A stretch of 41,214 nt of DNA from Nitrospiria bacterium (lineage in GTDB: Bacteria; Nitrospirota; UBA9217): contig CAKKPG010000039.1 in NCBI GenBank assembly GCA_919901555.1, positions 1 through 41,214 of the forward strand, in the 5' to 3' direction. The notes beneath the pieces are model-generated. The model was not told the origin of the DNA. It did no database searches and worked only from the letters and a program-made list of their open reading frames with translations. Numbering within the stretch: the first letter of the stretch is position 1; every line of letters starts with the position of its first letter. This document shows positions 24,432-32,349 of this stretch, in pieces. The translations under genes were made by a program, and so were the position numbers.

Positions 24432-24462
24432 CCGGCCCCGGTGAAAGACCGGGGCCGGTCTT
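24432..24462 (+). terminator. Attenuator-like hairpin between dsrB and dsrD
   Basis: CCGGCCCCGGT (24432-24442) pairs with ACCGGGGCCGG (24448-24458) around GAAAG and is followed by TCTTTTA. It could be a leaky terminator or an RNA stabiliser making dsrAB more abundant than downstream genes. Confidence 0.65.
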
Positions 24463-24499
24463 TTATGATGACGTGAACGACCTAATGGAGGGGAACAAG

Positions 24500-24736
24500 A
24501 TGGATGCTGAAGAACTGCAAAATAAAGTATATGCTCTGGTAGAGAAAAGTCAGGGGAAAAAGAAGCTGAAGCCAAAAGACATCAGCAATGCCATGGAGGC
24601 CGAAGGCGCGACCCAGGCTGAGACCAAGGCAGCGCTCCGCGTACTGATAGACGGCGGCAAGCTGGTGTATTCGTACTTCGGCGGCACGGCCGTCGAGATC
24701 CCGCATACGGAAGGCTCGGCCAATCCGCAATCATAA
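24500..24736 (+). CDS. dsrD: DsrD, activator of dissimilatory sulfite reductase
   Basis: This 78-residue winged-helix protein has the DsrD pattern: MDAEELQNKVYALVEKSQ, a basic KKKLKPKDISNAM helix, then TKAALRVLIDGGKLVYSYFG and GTAVEIP. DsrD has been shown in sulfate reducers to speed sulfite reduction by DsrAB, and it is used as a marker of reductive Dsr systems. ATG 24500 follows GGAGGGG; a start nine codons earlier overlaps the hairpin tail and adds foreign residues. Its stop overlaps the dsrN start (TAATG), so translation is coupled. Confidence 0.93.
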   Translation: MDAEELQNKVYALVEKSQGKKKLKPKDISNAMEAEGATQAETKAALRVLIDGGKLVYSYFGGTAVEIPHTEGSANPQS

Positions 24737-26163
24737 TGCTGAGCATACCGAGGCTGGTACTTTCAGCCACCCGGGGAGGCCTGGGGAAAACAACCCTCGC
24801 GATCGGCATCATCGCTGCCTGGCGCAAGCGCGGCAGACGGGTGGCGGTTTTCAAGAAGGGCCCTGATTTCATTGACGCAGGGTGGCTCGGCGCGGCAGGC
24901 GGGGGACTTTGCTATAACCTCGACCTGTTCCTGATGGAAAGAGAGCGTGTCCTCCAATCATTTCAGGAACATACCGGACATGCCGACGCTGCCGTTATCG
25001 AAGGCAATCGGGGTCTCTATGACGGCATGGACAGCTCCGGTACCTATAGTACGGCGCGCCTTGCCCAATTGCTCAAGACGCCCGTGGCGCTCATCGTCGA
25101 CTGCACGAAGTCATCGGCAACGGTCGGCGCCGTGGTGCTCGGATGCAAGATATACGATCCCGCTGTGGACCTGAGATGTGTTATTCTGAACAATGTGTCG
25201 TCGGCGCGGCACGAAACGGTCATCAGGAAGGCCATTGAACAGAGCAGCGGGCTTCCCGTTGTCGGAGCGGTGCCCCGCCTCAGGCCTGGCGAATTCCCTG
25301 AGCGGCACATGGGGCTCACGCCCTATCAAGAACATTCGGACGTGGACGGGGCGATAGCCGCTTCAGCCGCGGCGGCCGAAAAATTTCTTGACATCGACGC
25401 CCTGTGGAATATAGCATATGATGCTCCACCCCTGGAAGGACTCGAAGAAGGACTCGAAAACGTGTTCGGGCAATCGGGGGCGCAGGGAAAGACGAGGGAG
25501 CGCGGGGAGCTGCCGACGATAGGGGTCATTCGGGACAGGGCGTTTCAGTTTTACTATCCCGATAATCTGGAGGCCCTTGAAGAGGAGGGAGCGACCCTTC
25601 GGGAGATCAATGCGCTCACCGACCGGGCGTTGCCGGAAATAGACGCTCTGTATATCGGGGGAGGGTTTCCCGAGACCCAGGCGGCCGAGCTGGCCGCAAA
25701 TGAAAGCTTCAGCAGGTCCATCCGGGGCGCCGCTGAAAACGGCCTCCCCATCTACGCGGAATGCGGCGGGTTGATTTACCTGGGCAGGAGTCTGCGGGTG
25801 GGAGATACAACGCACGTCATGACATCAGTGCTCCCGGCGGACTTCGTCCTTGAAAAAAGGCCTCAGGCACACGGGTACACGGTGCTGGACGTTGACGGGC
25901 CGAACCCCTTTTTTGACAAAGGGACCGCCCTCCGGGGACATGAGTTCCACTACTCCCGGATCGTGAATATCGCCGAACTGCCGGGAGCGGCGTTCACCAT
26001 GCGCCGCGGAGCCGGCATCGACGGCAAAGCGGACGGGCTCATATACAACAATGTACTGGCAACCTACACCCACCTCCACGCGCTCGGAGCGCCGGAGTGG
26101 GCGCGAGGCCTGGTAAAAGCCGCCCGGGAATACCGGAAGAAGGCAAGGCAGGCTGTACGGTGA
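24736..26163 (+). CDS. dsrN: DsrN, siroheme amidase (cobyrinate a,c-diamide synthase family)
   Basis: This 475-residue protein is of the CobB/CbiA family. The N-terminal synthetase domain has an ATP loop GGLGKTTLAIG and a PDFIDAG segment; the C-terminal class I glutamine amidotransferase domain has the nucleophile Cys in IYAECGGLIYL and a His near RGHEFHYSR. In Dsr loci this protein is named DsrN and amidates siroheme to siroheme amide, the form found in sulfite reductases. It overlaps dsrD by TAATG and the next gene by GTGA. A role in cobalamin synthesis cannot be excluded, but no other cob gene is nearby. Confidence 0.9.
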   Translation: MLSIPRLVLSATRGGLGKTTLAIGIIAAWRKRGRRVAVFKKGPDFIDAGWLGAAGGGLCYNLDLFLMERERVLQSFQEHTGHADAAVIEGNRGLYDGMDSSGTYSTARLAQLLKTPVALIVDCTKSSATVGAVVLGCKIYDPAVDLRCVILNNVSSARHETVIRKAIEQSSGLPVVGAVPRLRPGEFPERHMGLTPYQEHSDVDGAIAASAAAAEKFLDIDALWNIAYDAPPLEGLEEGLENVFGQSGAQGKTRERGELPTIGVIRDRAFQFYYPDNLEALEEEGATLREINALTDRALPEIDALYIGGGFPETQAAELAANESFSRSIRGAAENGLPIYAECGGLIYLGRSLRVGDTTHVMTSVLPADFVLEKRPQAHGYTVLDVDGPNPFFDKGTALRGHEFHYSRIVNIAELPGAAFTMRRGAGIDGKADGLIYNNVLATYTHLHALGAPEWARGLVKAAREYRKKARQAVR

Positions 26164-26525
26164 GGACAAGAGAATCAGGAAGGGGCTCGGCGCCTCAGTG
26201 TCCTTTCTGCGGGGCTGAGCTCAAGCGACCGGGCGAACTATCGGTGGGTCCCGGGGAGAAGGCGCAGGGCGGCTCCTGTACATGCGGCGCCGTCTATCTT
26301 GTCGACCCCACCGGCAAGAACGTGGGGGAACTGATGTCCCTGGGCCTCACGCTCGCGGCGGAGAAGCTGTCGAAAGACATCTCCGATCTTACGGCGGATG
26401 AGGACTATGAAGATGCGGTGCTCAGCTATGATTGGCGGACGCACCGCTCGTCCGGATTGAGCACCGGGCGCCTGGACCGATACGGCAGGCTCTATATCAT
26501 CAAGGTAAAGCGAAAGCCCCGCTGA
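26160..26525 (+). CDS. Small zinc-ribbon protein inside the dsr operon
   Basis: This 121-residue protein starts at GTG 26160, whose GTGA overlaps the dsrN stop. An upstream reading would run through dsrN. A four-Cys knuckle is built from CPFC (14-17) and SCTCGAVYLVDPTGKN. The C-terminal half is mostly helical and then basic (ISDLTADEDYEDAVLSYDWR, ending VKRKPR). It was not assigned to a named family. Tight coupling with dsrN and position before dsrC imply a role in Dsr maturation, RNA binding or regulation, but none is shown. Confidence 0.75.
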   Translation: MRTRESGRGSAPQCPFCGAELKRPGELSVGPGEKAQGGSCTCGAVYLVDPTGKNVGELMSLGLTLAAEKLSKDISDLTADEDYEDAVLSYDWRTHRSSGLSTGRLDRYGRLYIIKVKRKPR

Positions 26526-26580
26526 CCCCTGCGAGGCCCGTGCGGGAATGCCGGCGCAGGACAGATAGAGCGGCAAAAAA

Positions 26581-26614
26581 CAGGGCCGCCGGAACCGGTG
26601 GCCCTGATATTCTT
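26581..26614 (+). terminator. Attenuator-like hairpin in front of dsrC
   Basis: CAGGGCC-G-CCGG and CCGG-T-GGCCCTG (26581-26606) form a stem of about 11 pairs with one G-T pair. ATATTCTT follows. dsrC begins 26 bases later with its own ribosome site, so the hairpin may shape dsrC dosage. Confidence 0.5.
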
Positions 26615-26639
26615 ACAGAAACGAAAGGGGAACCAGACA

Positions 26640-26975
26640 ATGGCAACAGTAGATGTAAAAGGAAAAACGATCGAGGTAGATGAAGACGGATTCTTGGCCA
26701 ACCTGGACGATTGGAGCACGGACGTGGCCAACTATTTTGCGGAAGTGGAAGGGCTCCAGATGACCGACCAGCATTGGGAGGTCGTGAACTTCCTCCGCGA
26801 GTACTACAAGCAGTACCAGATCGCGCCCATGATCAAGATCCTCGTGAAAGAGATCGGGAAGAAGCTTGGCGCCGAGAAGGGGAATACCAAGTACCTCTAC
26901 GAGCTCTATCCGGGCGGACCCGCGAAGCAGGCCTGCAAAATCGCCGGTCTTCCCAAGCCGACGGGCTGCGTATAG
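26640..26975 (+). CDS. dsrC: DsrC, sulfur-carrier protein of dissimilatory sulfite reduction
   Basis: This 111-residue protein receives sulfur from DsrAB on its mobile C-terminal arm. Both essential cysteines are present: C99 (QACKIAGLP) and C110 (PTGCV), ten residues apart, so this is true DsrC, not the one-Cys TusE/RspA type. The trisulfide formed is thought to be reduced by the DsrMKJOP complex encoded downstream. ATG 26640 is backed by GAAAGGGG; an upstream in-frame start lies in the hairpin region. The 255 bases after it hold no recognised gene but contain a GGCGCC inverted repeat (27064-27084). Confidence 0.98.
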   Translation: MATVDVKGKTIEVDEDGFLANLDDWSTDVANYFAEVEGLQMTDQHWEVVNFLREYYKQYQIAPMIKILVKEIGKKLGAEKGNTKYLYELYPGGPAKQACKIAGLPKPTGCV

Positions 26976-27230
26976 TCGACCCGGGACGGCAAGTCGTTCT
27001 CCCCGTTTTCCGCGTGCATCCCGCGGGGGCCCGGCGGATATGGTCAGCGGGTACACGGTGATAGGCGCCCGGCTCAGGGGCGCCGTACCATGACGGCGGG
27101 ACTGTTTCCGCGCCGCGCGCATGGTCGATCGCTCCGGCTGTCCTTGCGACGGATTGTGGACTCGCCGGATGCGGTCCGCGGAAGGCCCGGCGTGATGCGG
27201 CTCAATAATTCTCAGGAGGTAGCGGCACCC

Positions 27231-27416
27231 ATGTACATGGTAACGATAGATAAAGGCAAGTGTGACGGAGACGGCAATTGCGTGGATGTCTGTCCGCAGA
27301 CCGTGTTCGCACTGGAAGGCGGCAAGGCCGATCCGGTCAATATGTCCGAATGCATCAATTGCCTCACCTGCGTGGAGAGCTGCCCGCAGCAGGCGATTAC
27401 GGTCTCTGAACTGTAA
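27231..27416 (+). CDS. Small ferredoxin with two 4Fe-4S motifs, copy 1
   Basis: This 61-residue protein has the pattern of a small bacterial ferredoxin. The first cluster region reads CDGDGNCVDVCPQTV and the second CINCLTCVESCPQQA. The first motif has an Asp-Gly insertion in place of the second Cys (CDGDGNC), so one cluster may have altered ligation. It is a likely electron donor for DsrAB or the DsrC cycle. GGAGG precedes ATG 27231. A near-identical paralogue is encoded after dsrP (34662). It is the last gene before the terminator at 27439-27476. Confidence 0.92.
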   Translation: MYMVTIDKGKCDGDGNCVDVCPQTVFALEGGKADPVNMSECINCLTCVESCPQQAITVSEL

Positions 27417-27438
27417 TGCAGCCATAAATGTTCCATAC

Positions 27439-27476
27439 CAGAGGGGATAGTTGAACAACTTATCCCCTGTTTTTTT
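27439..27476 (+). terminator. Rho-independent terminator ending the first dsr unit
   Basis: AGGGGATA-GTT and AAC-T-TATCCCCT form an 11-pair stem with one bulge around GAAC (27442-27467). Seven T residues follow. It divides dsrABDN-C-fdx from the dsrHEF-MKJOP unit. Confidence 0.85.
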
Positions 27477-27509
27477 ATGAGCAGACCCTTATCCCGGGAG
27501 GTGAGACTA

Positions 27510-27809
27510 ATGAAACTGGCCGTATTTTTAAGTGATTGGAGAAGGACCGAGGACTCCTTTGAAAGAATCAAGGCCGACAAGATGGGAGTGGTCCTCGTCG
27601 GCAATGGAATCTATCACGCCGTCGTAAAAGAAAACGGGAAAGACTCCCCCGTCCTTTCAAAGGCCGGCGCAAGCTTCTATGTTCTGTCGGACGACCTCGA
27701 GACCAGAGGGTATACGGCGGCACAGGTCAATTCCAAGGTGAAGGTCATCGGGTACGGGGATATCGTCGATCTTATTATGAACGACTATGAGAAGACGGCG
27801 TGGCTGTAG
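27510..27809 (+). CDS. DsrH/TusB-like protein without cysteine
   Basis: This 99-residue protein has a DsrH/TusB layout: VVLVGNGIYHAV (the DGVY-type strand), then ASFYVLSDDLETRGY, KVKVIGYGDIVDLIM and a Trp-Leu end. DsrH of sulfur oxidisers forms a DsrE2F2H2 hexamer in sulfur transfer, and carries a Cys (Cys20). Here there is no Cys in the whole chain, so direct sulfur transfer through this subunit is not possible. ATG 27510 follows GGGAGGTG. It begins the second dsr unit and precedes a DsrE-like and a DsrF-like gene. Confidence 0.75.
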   Translation: MKLAVFLSDWRRTEDSFERIKADKMGVVLVGNGIYHAVVKENGKDSPVLSKAGASFYVLSDDLETRGYTAAQVNSKVKVIGYGDIVDLIMNDYEKTAWL

Positions 27810-27914
27810 TACATGCCGGGGGAAAAGGACGAGGGAAGAGGGACTCAAAAGCGTCCGTCGTCCTAACGAAGTGATCGTCCATCGTCCCTCATGAATTCAG
27901 TAAAGGAGGATAGA

Positions 27915-28274
27915 ATGGGAGAATTAACATTAGGAGTATTTCCTTCTTTGGTCGGCTCGATGTCTCTCGATTTTTCGTTCAAAATCGCCGAGGCCGCGGT
28001 CGCCAAGGGGCACAAGGTGAACATGTGGCTCTCCGGCAACGCCGTGATGATGGCCAAAAAGGGACAGAAGGCATTCAAAGACTATTCGCACAATGAAAAG
28101 AAGATGAAGGAACTCATCGGCAAGGGCATGGAGATCACCGTGTGCGAGGCCTGCGCCGAGGCCAGGGGATACCACAAGGAAGATACACCCGAGGGAATGA
28201 AGCGGGCGAGCATGGACTGGTACCTGGCGAAGACCGTCAAGACCGACAGACTGTTTCACATAGGAGGCGAATAA
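27915..28274 (+). CDS. DsrE/TusD-like sulfurtransferase subunit
   Basis: This 119-residue protein has the DsrE fold, with an N-terminal strand, a long helix (SFKIAEAAVAKGHKVNMWLS) and an active-site-like loop ITVCEACAEARGY. C77 or C80 corresponds to the DsrE Cys78 that carries sulfur in Allochromatium. Two cysteines three apart is unusual. GGAGG precedes ATG 27915. Its TAA overlaps the next ATG (TAATG), so it is coupled to the DsrF-like gene. It may shuttle sulfur to or from DsrC, or be a DsrE-like protein of other function. Confidence 0.75.
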   Translation: MGELTLGVFPSLVGSMSLDFSFKIAEAAVAKGHKVNMWLSGNAVMMAKKGQKAFKDYSHNEKKMKELIGKGMEITVCEACAEARGYHKEDTPEGMKRASMDWYLAKTVKTDRLFHIGGE

Positions 28275-28687
28275 TGGGCGCCGTAAAATTACTCTTTGTC
28301 GTCCAACGACCGCCGTACAAAAGCGAGAACCCCCGTCTGGCGCTCACCCATGCGATAGCGAGCCAGACCGCCGAGATCTACATGGACGACGGCGATTCCG
28401 TCGTACCCATCATCGCGTTCGTGGGAGACGGCGTGCTGAACGCGGTGAAGGACCAGCAGGCCATGAAAATCTACGGGGTGACGAGCACCGAGGACCACAT
28501 CAAAAACAGCCTGCTGATCGACATGCCGGTCTGGGTCTGCAAGGAAGATATGCAGCGCCTTGGCCTGAAAGAGGACCAGATGATCACGGAGGCCGAGGAC
28601 CGGGGCGCCGAGCTCAGGACCAAGTTCGTTTCCTTCGCGGAGATCCAGAAGGAAATGGAAGCGGTCCAGCACCTCCTGTTCTTTTAG
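28274..28687 (+). CDS. DsrF/TusC-like protein
   Basis: This 137-residue protein is of DsrE/DsrF-fold type: a strand KLLFVVQRPPYKSENPRLAL, then an acidic-polar helix and SVVPIIAFVGDGVLNAV. A single cysteine lies in MPVWVCKEDMQRLGL. DsrF normally pairs with DsrE. It starts by overlapping the DsrE-like stop (TAATG). The C-terminal helix with FVSFAEIQKEM leads to the end LLFF. It is not a close match to classical DsrF by eye, so it could be a DsrE-family protein of other use. Confidence 0.65.
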   Translation: MGAVKLLFVVQRPPYKSENPRLALTHAIASQTAEIYMDDGDSVVPIIAFVGDGVLNAVKDQQAMKIYGVTSTEDHIKNSLLIDMPVWVCKEDMQRLGLKEDQMITEAEDRGAELRTKFVSFAEIQKEMEAVQHLLFF

Positions 28688-28700
28688 CGGTCCCGCATCA

Positions 28701-28723
28701 ACGGCCGGGCAGCTCCCGGCCGT
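28701..28723 (+). other. Intercistronic hairpin in the dsrHEF-MKJOP unit
   Basis: ACGGCCGGG (28701-28709) pairs exactly with CCCGGCCGT (28715-28723) around CAGCT. There is no T-run, so it is more likely an RNA processing or stability element than a terminator. It lies between the DsrF-like gene and the RsbRD-like gene. Confidence 0.5.
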
Positions 28724-28736
28724 GAAAGTGATACCG

Positions 28737-29252
28737 ATGAAGCTCAACGACATCCTACAAGAAAAGAAATCGTCCATCGTCAAGAGATGGTTCGAGGCGG
28801 TGCTGGAATCATACCCCGAAGACGCACGGGGGCCGTTCCGGAGGCGGGAAGCGCAGTTCGCGAACCCCGTGGGCTTTACCCTCGCCGAAGGGATCGAGGG
28901 CCTCTTCGACGCGCTTCTCAAGGGGATGATCCCCGACACCGTCTCCGCATTCCTCGACGGCATGATCAGGATCAGGGCGGTCCAGGATTTCACGCCTTCC
29001 CAGGCAGTGGCGTTCATCTTTCGCGTGAAGACGCTCGTCCGGGAAGAGCTGGGAGACGCCGTCGTCTCGGACCGGGGCATGGCGGCCCAGCTTTCGTCCC
29101 TCGACGCGATCATCGACGACCTGGCCCTCTTTGCCTTCGACATCTACATGAAGTGCCGCGAAAAAATTTACGATATCAAGGCGCAGGAGGCCCGGAACAT
29201 GACCTTCAGGCTGCTCCAGCAGGCGAACCTGATCGCCGGGAACAAGGGTTAA
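28737..29252 (+). CDS. RsbRD N-terminal-domain protein
   Basis: This 171-residue all-helical protein resembles the N-terminal domain of RsbT co-antagonist RsbR/RsbD proteins (globin-like helical sensor domain): KLNDILQEKKSSIVKRWFEA, then ILMIRIRA-like DGMIRIRAVQDFTPSQAV and AFIFRVKTLVREELG. No STAS domain follows, so stressosome signalling in the usual sense is unlikely. Genes of this type are known next to dsrM in several sulfate reducers. It may sense redox or a ligand. ATG 28737 is preferred over GTG 28722, which lies inside the preceding hairpin; the ribosome site is weak. Confidence 0.7.
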   Translation: MKLNDILQEKKSSIVKRWFEAVLESYPEDARGPFRRREAQFANPVGFTLAEGIEGLFDALLKGMIPDTVSAFLDGMIRIRAVQDFTPSQAVAFIFRVKTLVREELGDAVVSDRGMAAQLSSLDAIIDDLALFAFDIYMKCREKIYDIKAQEARNMTFRLLQQANLIAGNKG

Positions 29253-29306
29253 GAGCAGGGCCGACAGCGCGCGCCGTTGTTAACTTAAACGAAACGAGGT
29301 ACCCAT

Positions 29307-30299
29307 ATGAGAGTCCTAGTGTCCTTTATCGCGGTTCTCCTGCTCGTGGTGATCGCCTACGCCGGGGTGGAAGCGGCGAACCTGCGTTTCCTTTTCGGAG
29401 TGATCATTCCCTATGCCGCCTTCATCATATTTGTCGGCGGGATGATCGTCCGCGTCCTGAAATGGGGCAGCTCTCCCGTTCCCTTCAGGATCCCCACCAC
29501 CTGCGGGCAGGAAAAATCTCTGCCCTGGATCAAGCAGGACAAGCTGGAAAACCCCTCGGGCCTCCTGGGCGTCATCGGCAGGATGGCGCTGGAAGTCCTC
29601 TTCTTCCGCTCCCTCTTCAGGAACCTGAAGACCCAGCTCAGCGACGGGCCGCGCCTGGCCTATGGAGAGGCCAAGTGGCTGTGGCTCGCGGGCATGGCAT
29701 TCCACTGGTCGTTCCTCATCGTCCTCATCCGTCACCTGCGGTTCTTCACCGAGAAGGTGCTCGTCCCCATTCAGATGATCGAGGGCCTGGACAGCTTCCT
29801 CCAGGTCGGCGCTCCGCTCCTGTACCTGACGGACCTGGTCCTGCTCGCCGCCGTCTTCTACCTGTTCCTCCGAAGGATCGGCATCCCGCAGATGCGCTAC
29901 CTTTCGCTCATCAACGACTACTTTCCGCTCTTCCTCATTTTCGGCATTGCCCTGACGGGCGTCCTCATGCGCTACTTCACCAAGACGGACATTGTGAGCG
30001 TGAAAGTGCTGGCCATGGGGCTCGTGAGCTTCAAGCCGGCCATCCCCGAGGGGATCGGCGTTCTCTTCTATATTCACCTGTTCCTCCTGAGCGCGCTCCT
30101 TGCCTACTTCCCCATGAGCAAGCTCGTACACCTGGGCGGCGTGTTCCTGAGCCCCACGAGAAACCTGGCGAACAACAACCGGATGAAGCGGCACGTCAAT
30201 CCCTGGAACTACCCGGTCCACGTCCACACCTACCAGGAGTATGAGGACGATTTCAGGGAGAAAATGAAGGGCGCCGGCATCCCGGTAGAAAAGGAGTAA
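29307..30299 (+). CDS. dsrM: DsrM, heme b membrane subunit of the DsrMKJOP complex
   Basis: This 330-residue protein is an integral membrane cytochrome b of the NarI type. Several hydrophobic segments are visible: LVSFIAVLLLVVIAYAGV, then VIIPYAAFIIFVGGMIV, WLAGMAFHWSFLIVLI, LLYLTDLVLLAAVFYLFL, LFLIFGIALTGVLM and FYIHLFLLSALLAYF. The FHWSF and IRHLRFF His residues and the later IHLF and KLVHLGG His residues are likely heme ligands. DsrM passes electrons between menaquinol and DsrK. ACGAGG lies before ATG 29307. dsrK follows 2 bases after its stop. Confidence 0.95.
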   Translation: MRVLVSFIAVLLLVVIAYAGVEAANLRFLFGVIIPYAAFIIFVGGMIVRVLKWGSSPVPFRIPTTCGQEKSLPWIKQDKLENPSGLLGVIGRMALEVLFFRSLFRNLKTQLSDGPRLAYGEAKWLWLAGMAFHWSFLIVLIRHLRFFTEKVLVPIQMIEGLDSFLQVGAPLLYLTDLVLLAAVFYLFLRRIGIPQMRYLSLINDYFPLFLIFGIALTGVLMRYFTKTDIVSVKVLAMGLVSFKPAIPEGIGVLFYIHLFLLSALLAYFPMSKLVHLGGVFLSPTRNLANNNRMKRHVNPWNYPVHVHTYQEYEDDFREKMKGAGIPVEKE

Positions 30300-30301
30300 T
30301 C

Positions 30302-31924
30302 ATGGCCAAATTTCCGAAACCAGAAGAACTTTCGAACATCGACTTTGCACCGCCCCGGAAGGGGTGGATGGACTTGCCCGTGGAGTTCAAGCCGGGCATG
30401 TTCTGCCATGGATCAAAGCCGAAGAGCCTCGAAGCGGTCGGTTTCCCCAATCCCCGGGACTGGAAGCCCGCCGATGCGGACTGGAAGCTTCCCGAGAACT
30501 GGAAGGAGATCATCATCGAGGGGATCGCCGAGCGGCTCCGGAAGTACCGCTCCTTCCGGCTGTTCATGGACATCTGCGTGCGCTGCGGCGCCTGCGCCGA
30601 TAAGTGCCACTTCTTTATCGGCACCGGCGACCCCAAGAACATGCCCGTGCTCCGGGCCGAGCTCATCCGCTCGGTCTATCGCAAGGAATTCACCACCGCC
30701 GGAAAGATCCTCGGGAAGATGGCCGGCGCGCGCGAGCTCACCCTCGACGTGCTCAAGGAGTGGTGGTACTACTTCTACCAGTGCACGGAGTGCCGCCGCT
30801 GCTCCGTCTTCTGCCCCTACGGCATCGACCAGGCCGAGATCACCATCATCGGCCGGGAGCTGCTCAATCTCCTGGGGCTGAACATCGAATGGATCGCCGG
30901 TCCGGTGGCAAACTGCTACATGAAGGGCAACCACCTGGGCCTCGAGCCCCACACCATCGTGGGGAACCTCGAGTACATGCTCGACGACATCGAGACCATC
31001 ACCGGTAAAAGGATCAAACCCACGTTCAACCGGAAGGGCGCCGAGATCCTTTTTGTAACGCCGTCGGGCGACCTTTTTGCCGATCCGGGCACCTATACCG
31101 CCATGGGATATATGATGCTGTTCGAAGAGCTCGGGCTCGACTACACCTGGAGCACCTACGCCTCTGAAGGCGGAAACTTCGGCTTCTTCACCTCCAACGA
31201 GATGGCGAAGCGCCTCAACGCAAAGCTCTACGCCGAAGCCAAACGGCTGGGCGTGAAGTACATCATCGGCGGCGAATGCGGCCACATGTGGCGGGTCATC
31301 CACCAGTACATGGACACCTGGCAGGGGCCGGCGGACTTCCTTGAGGTCCCGAAATCGCCCATCACCGGCACGGTCTTCGAGAACGCCAGGTCCACCAAGA
31401 TGATCCACATTGCCGAGTTCACGGCCGACCTTATCAAGAACAACAAGCTCAAGCTCGACGCCAAAAGGAACGACCACCTCAAGGTGACGTGGCACGATTC
31501 CTGTAACACGGCGCGGGGGATGGGCATTCTGGAAGAGCCGCGCTATATACTGCGGAACGTGGTGAACAACTTCTTCGAGATGCCCGAGGACACTATCCGC
31601 GAGAAGACCTTCTGCTGCGGCAGCGGTTCCGGCCTGAACGCGTCGGAGGACACGGACCTCAGGATGAAGGGCGGCCTTCCGCGCGCGAACGCCGTGAAAT
31701 TCGTGCACGACCGCCACGGCGTGAACATGCTGGCCAACATCTGCGCCATCGACCGGGCGACGCTCCCGCCGCTCATGGACTACTGGGTGCCGGGCGTGAA
31801 GGTCGCCGGCCTCCATGAGCTGGTTGCGAACGCCCTCGTGATGAAGGGCGAAAAGGAAAGGACGACCGACCTGCGCGGCGAACCCCTTCCGGGACTTGAA
31901 CAGAAGGAGGAGAAGGCCTCATGA
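30302..31924 (+). CDS. dsrK: DsrK, HdrD-like Fe-S subunit of DsrMKJOP
   Basis: This 540-residue cytoplasmic protein is related to heterodisulfide reductase HdrD. Two 4Fe-4S motifs are seen: C92, C95, C98, C102 (CVRCGACADKC) and C161, C164, C167, C171 (CTECRRCSVFC). Its CCG-type catalytic-cluster regions include GGECGHMWRV, WHDSCNTARGMG and FCCGSGSGLN. It is proposed to reduce the DsrC trisulfide, releasing sulfide. AAGGAG lies before ATG 30302. The gene overlaps dsrJ by ATGA. Length and motifs are normal. Confidence 0.97.
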   Translation: MAKFPKPEELSNIDFAPPRKGWMDLPVEFKPGMFCHGSKPKSLEAVGFPNPRDWKPADADWKLPENWKEIIIEGIAERLRKYRSFRLFMDICVRCGACADKCHFFIGTGDPKNMPVLRAELIRSVYRKEFTTAGKILGKMAGARELTLDVLKEWWYYFYQCTECRRCSVFCPYGIDQAEITIIGRELLNLLGLNIEWIAGPVANCYMKGNHLGLEPHTIVGNLEYMLDDIETITGKRIKPTFNRKGAEILFVTPSGDLFADPGTYTAMGYMMLFEELGLDYTWSTYASEGGNFGFFTSNEMAKRLNAKLYAEAKRLGVKYIIGGECGHMWRVIHQYMDTWQGPADFLEVPKSPITGTVFENARSTKMIHIAEFTADLIKNNKLKLDAKRNDHLKVTWHDSCNTARGMGILEEPRYILRNVVNNFFEMPEDTIREKTFCCGSGSGLNASEDTDLRMKGGLPRANAVKFVHDRHGVNMLANICAIDRATLPPLMDYWVPGVKVAGLHELVANALVMKGEKERTTDLRGEPLPGLEQKEEKAS

Positions 31925-32349
31925 AAATCTATGACGGCGGTAAAATACTCATCGGGCTTCTGATCTTCGCCGGCGCAGTCACCTTTCCTTTTTACTACAA
32001 CATCGGAAAAGTGAACGCCAAGCCGGACCCGAAAACAGACACCCCCGAGATCCTGAAATGGGAAAAGGAACAGGGCAAGAAGGAGTGCGTGGAGTCCAAG
32101 GCCTACATGCGGACGGAGCACATGCAGCTCATCAACCTCTGGCGCGACTCCGTCGTTCGCGACATGAACCGACAGTACGTCAGCACCACGAACGGAAAGC
32201 GGTTTAATATGAGCCTCCAGAACGAATGCATGCGCTGCCATTCGAACAAGAAGAAGTTCTGCGACGAATGCCACAATTACCTGGCGGTCAAGCCCTTTTG
32301 CTGGGACTGCCACATCCAGCCGAAGGAGAAGGAGGAGACGAAATCATGA
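31921..32349 (+). CDS. dsrJ: DsrJ, periplasmic triheme cytochrome c
   Basis: This 142-residue protein has an uncleaved-looking N-terminal anchor helix (ILIGLLIFAGAVTFPF) and three CXXCH motifs: CMRCH (103-107), CDECH (114-118) and CWDCH (127-131). C56 in KKECVESKAYMR sits where DsrJ has the unusual Cys heme ligand (His/Cys ligation). DsrJ faces the periplasm and exchanges electrons with DsrO or an unknown partner. It overlaps dsrK upstream and dsrO downstream, each by ATGA, so the subunits are translated together. Confidence 0.95.
   Translation: MKIYDGGKILIGLLIFAGAVTFPFYYNIGKVNAKPDPKTDTPEILKWEKEQGKKECVESKAYMRTEHMQLINLWRDSVVRDMNRQYVSTTNGKRFNMSLQNECMRCHSNKKKFCDECHNYLAVKPFCWDCHIQPKEKEETKS

Noticed and set aside
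30413-31816. Long open frame opposite dsrK
   Set aside because: It is a shadow of a clearly recognised gene; composition is His/Val/Glu-rich as expected from antisense reading.
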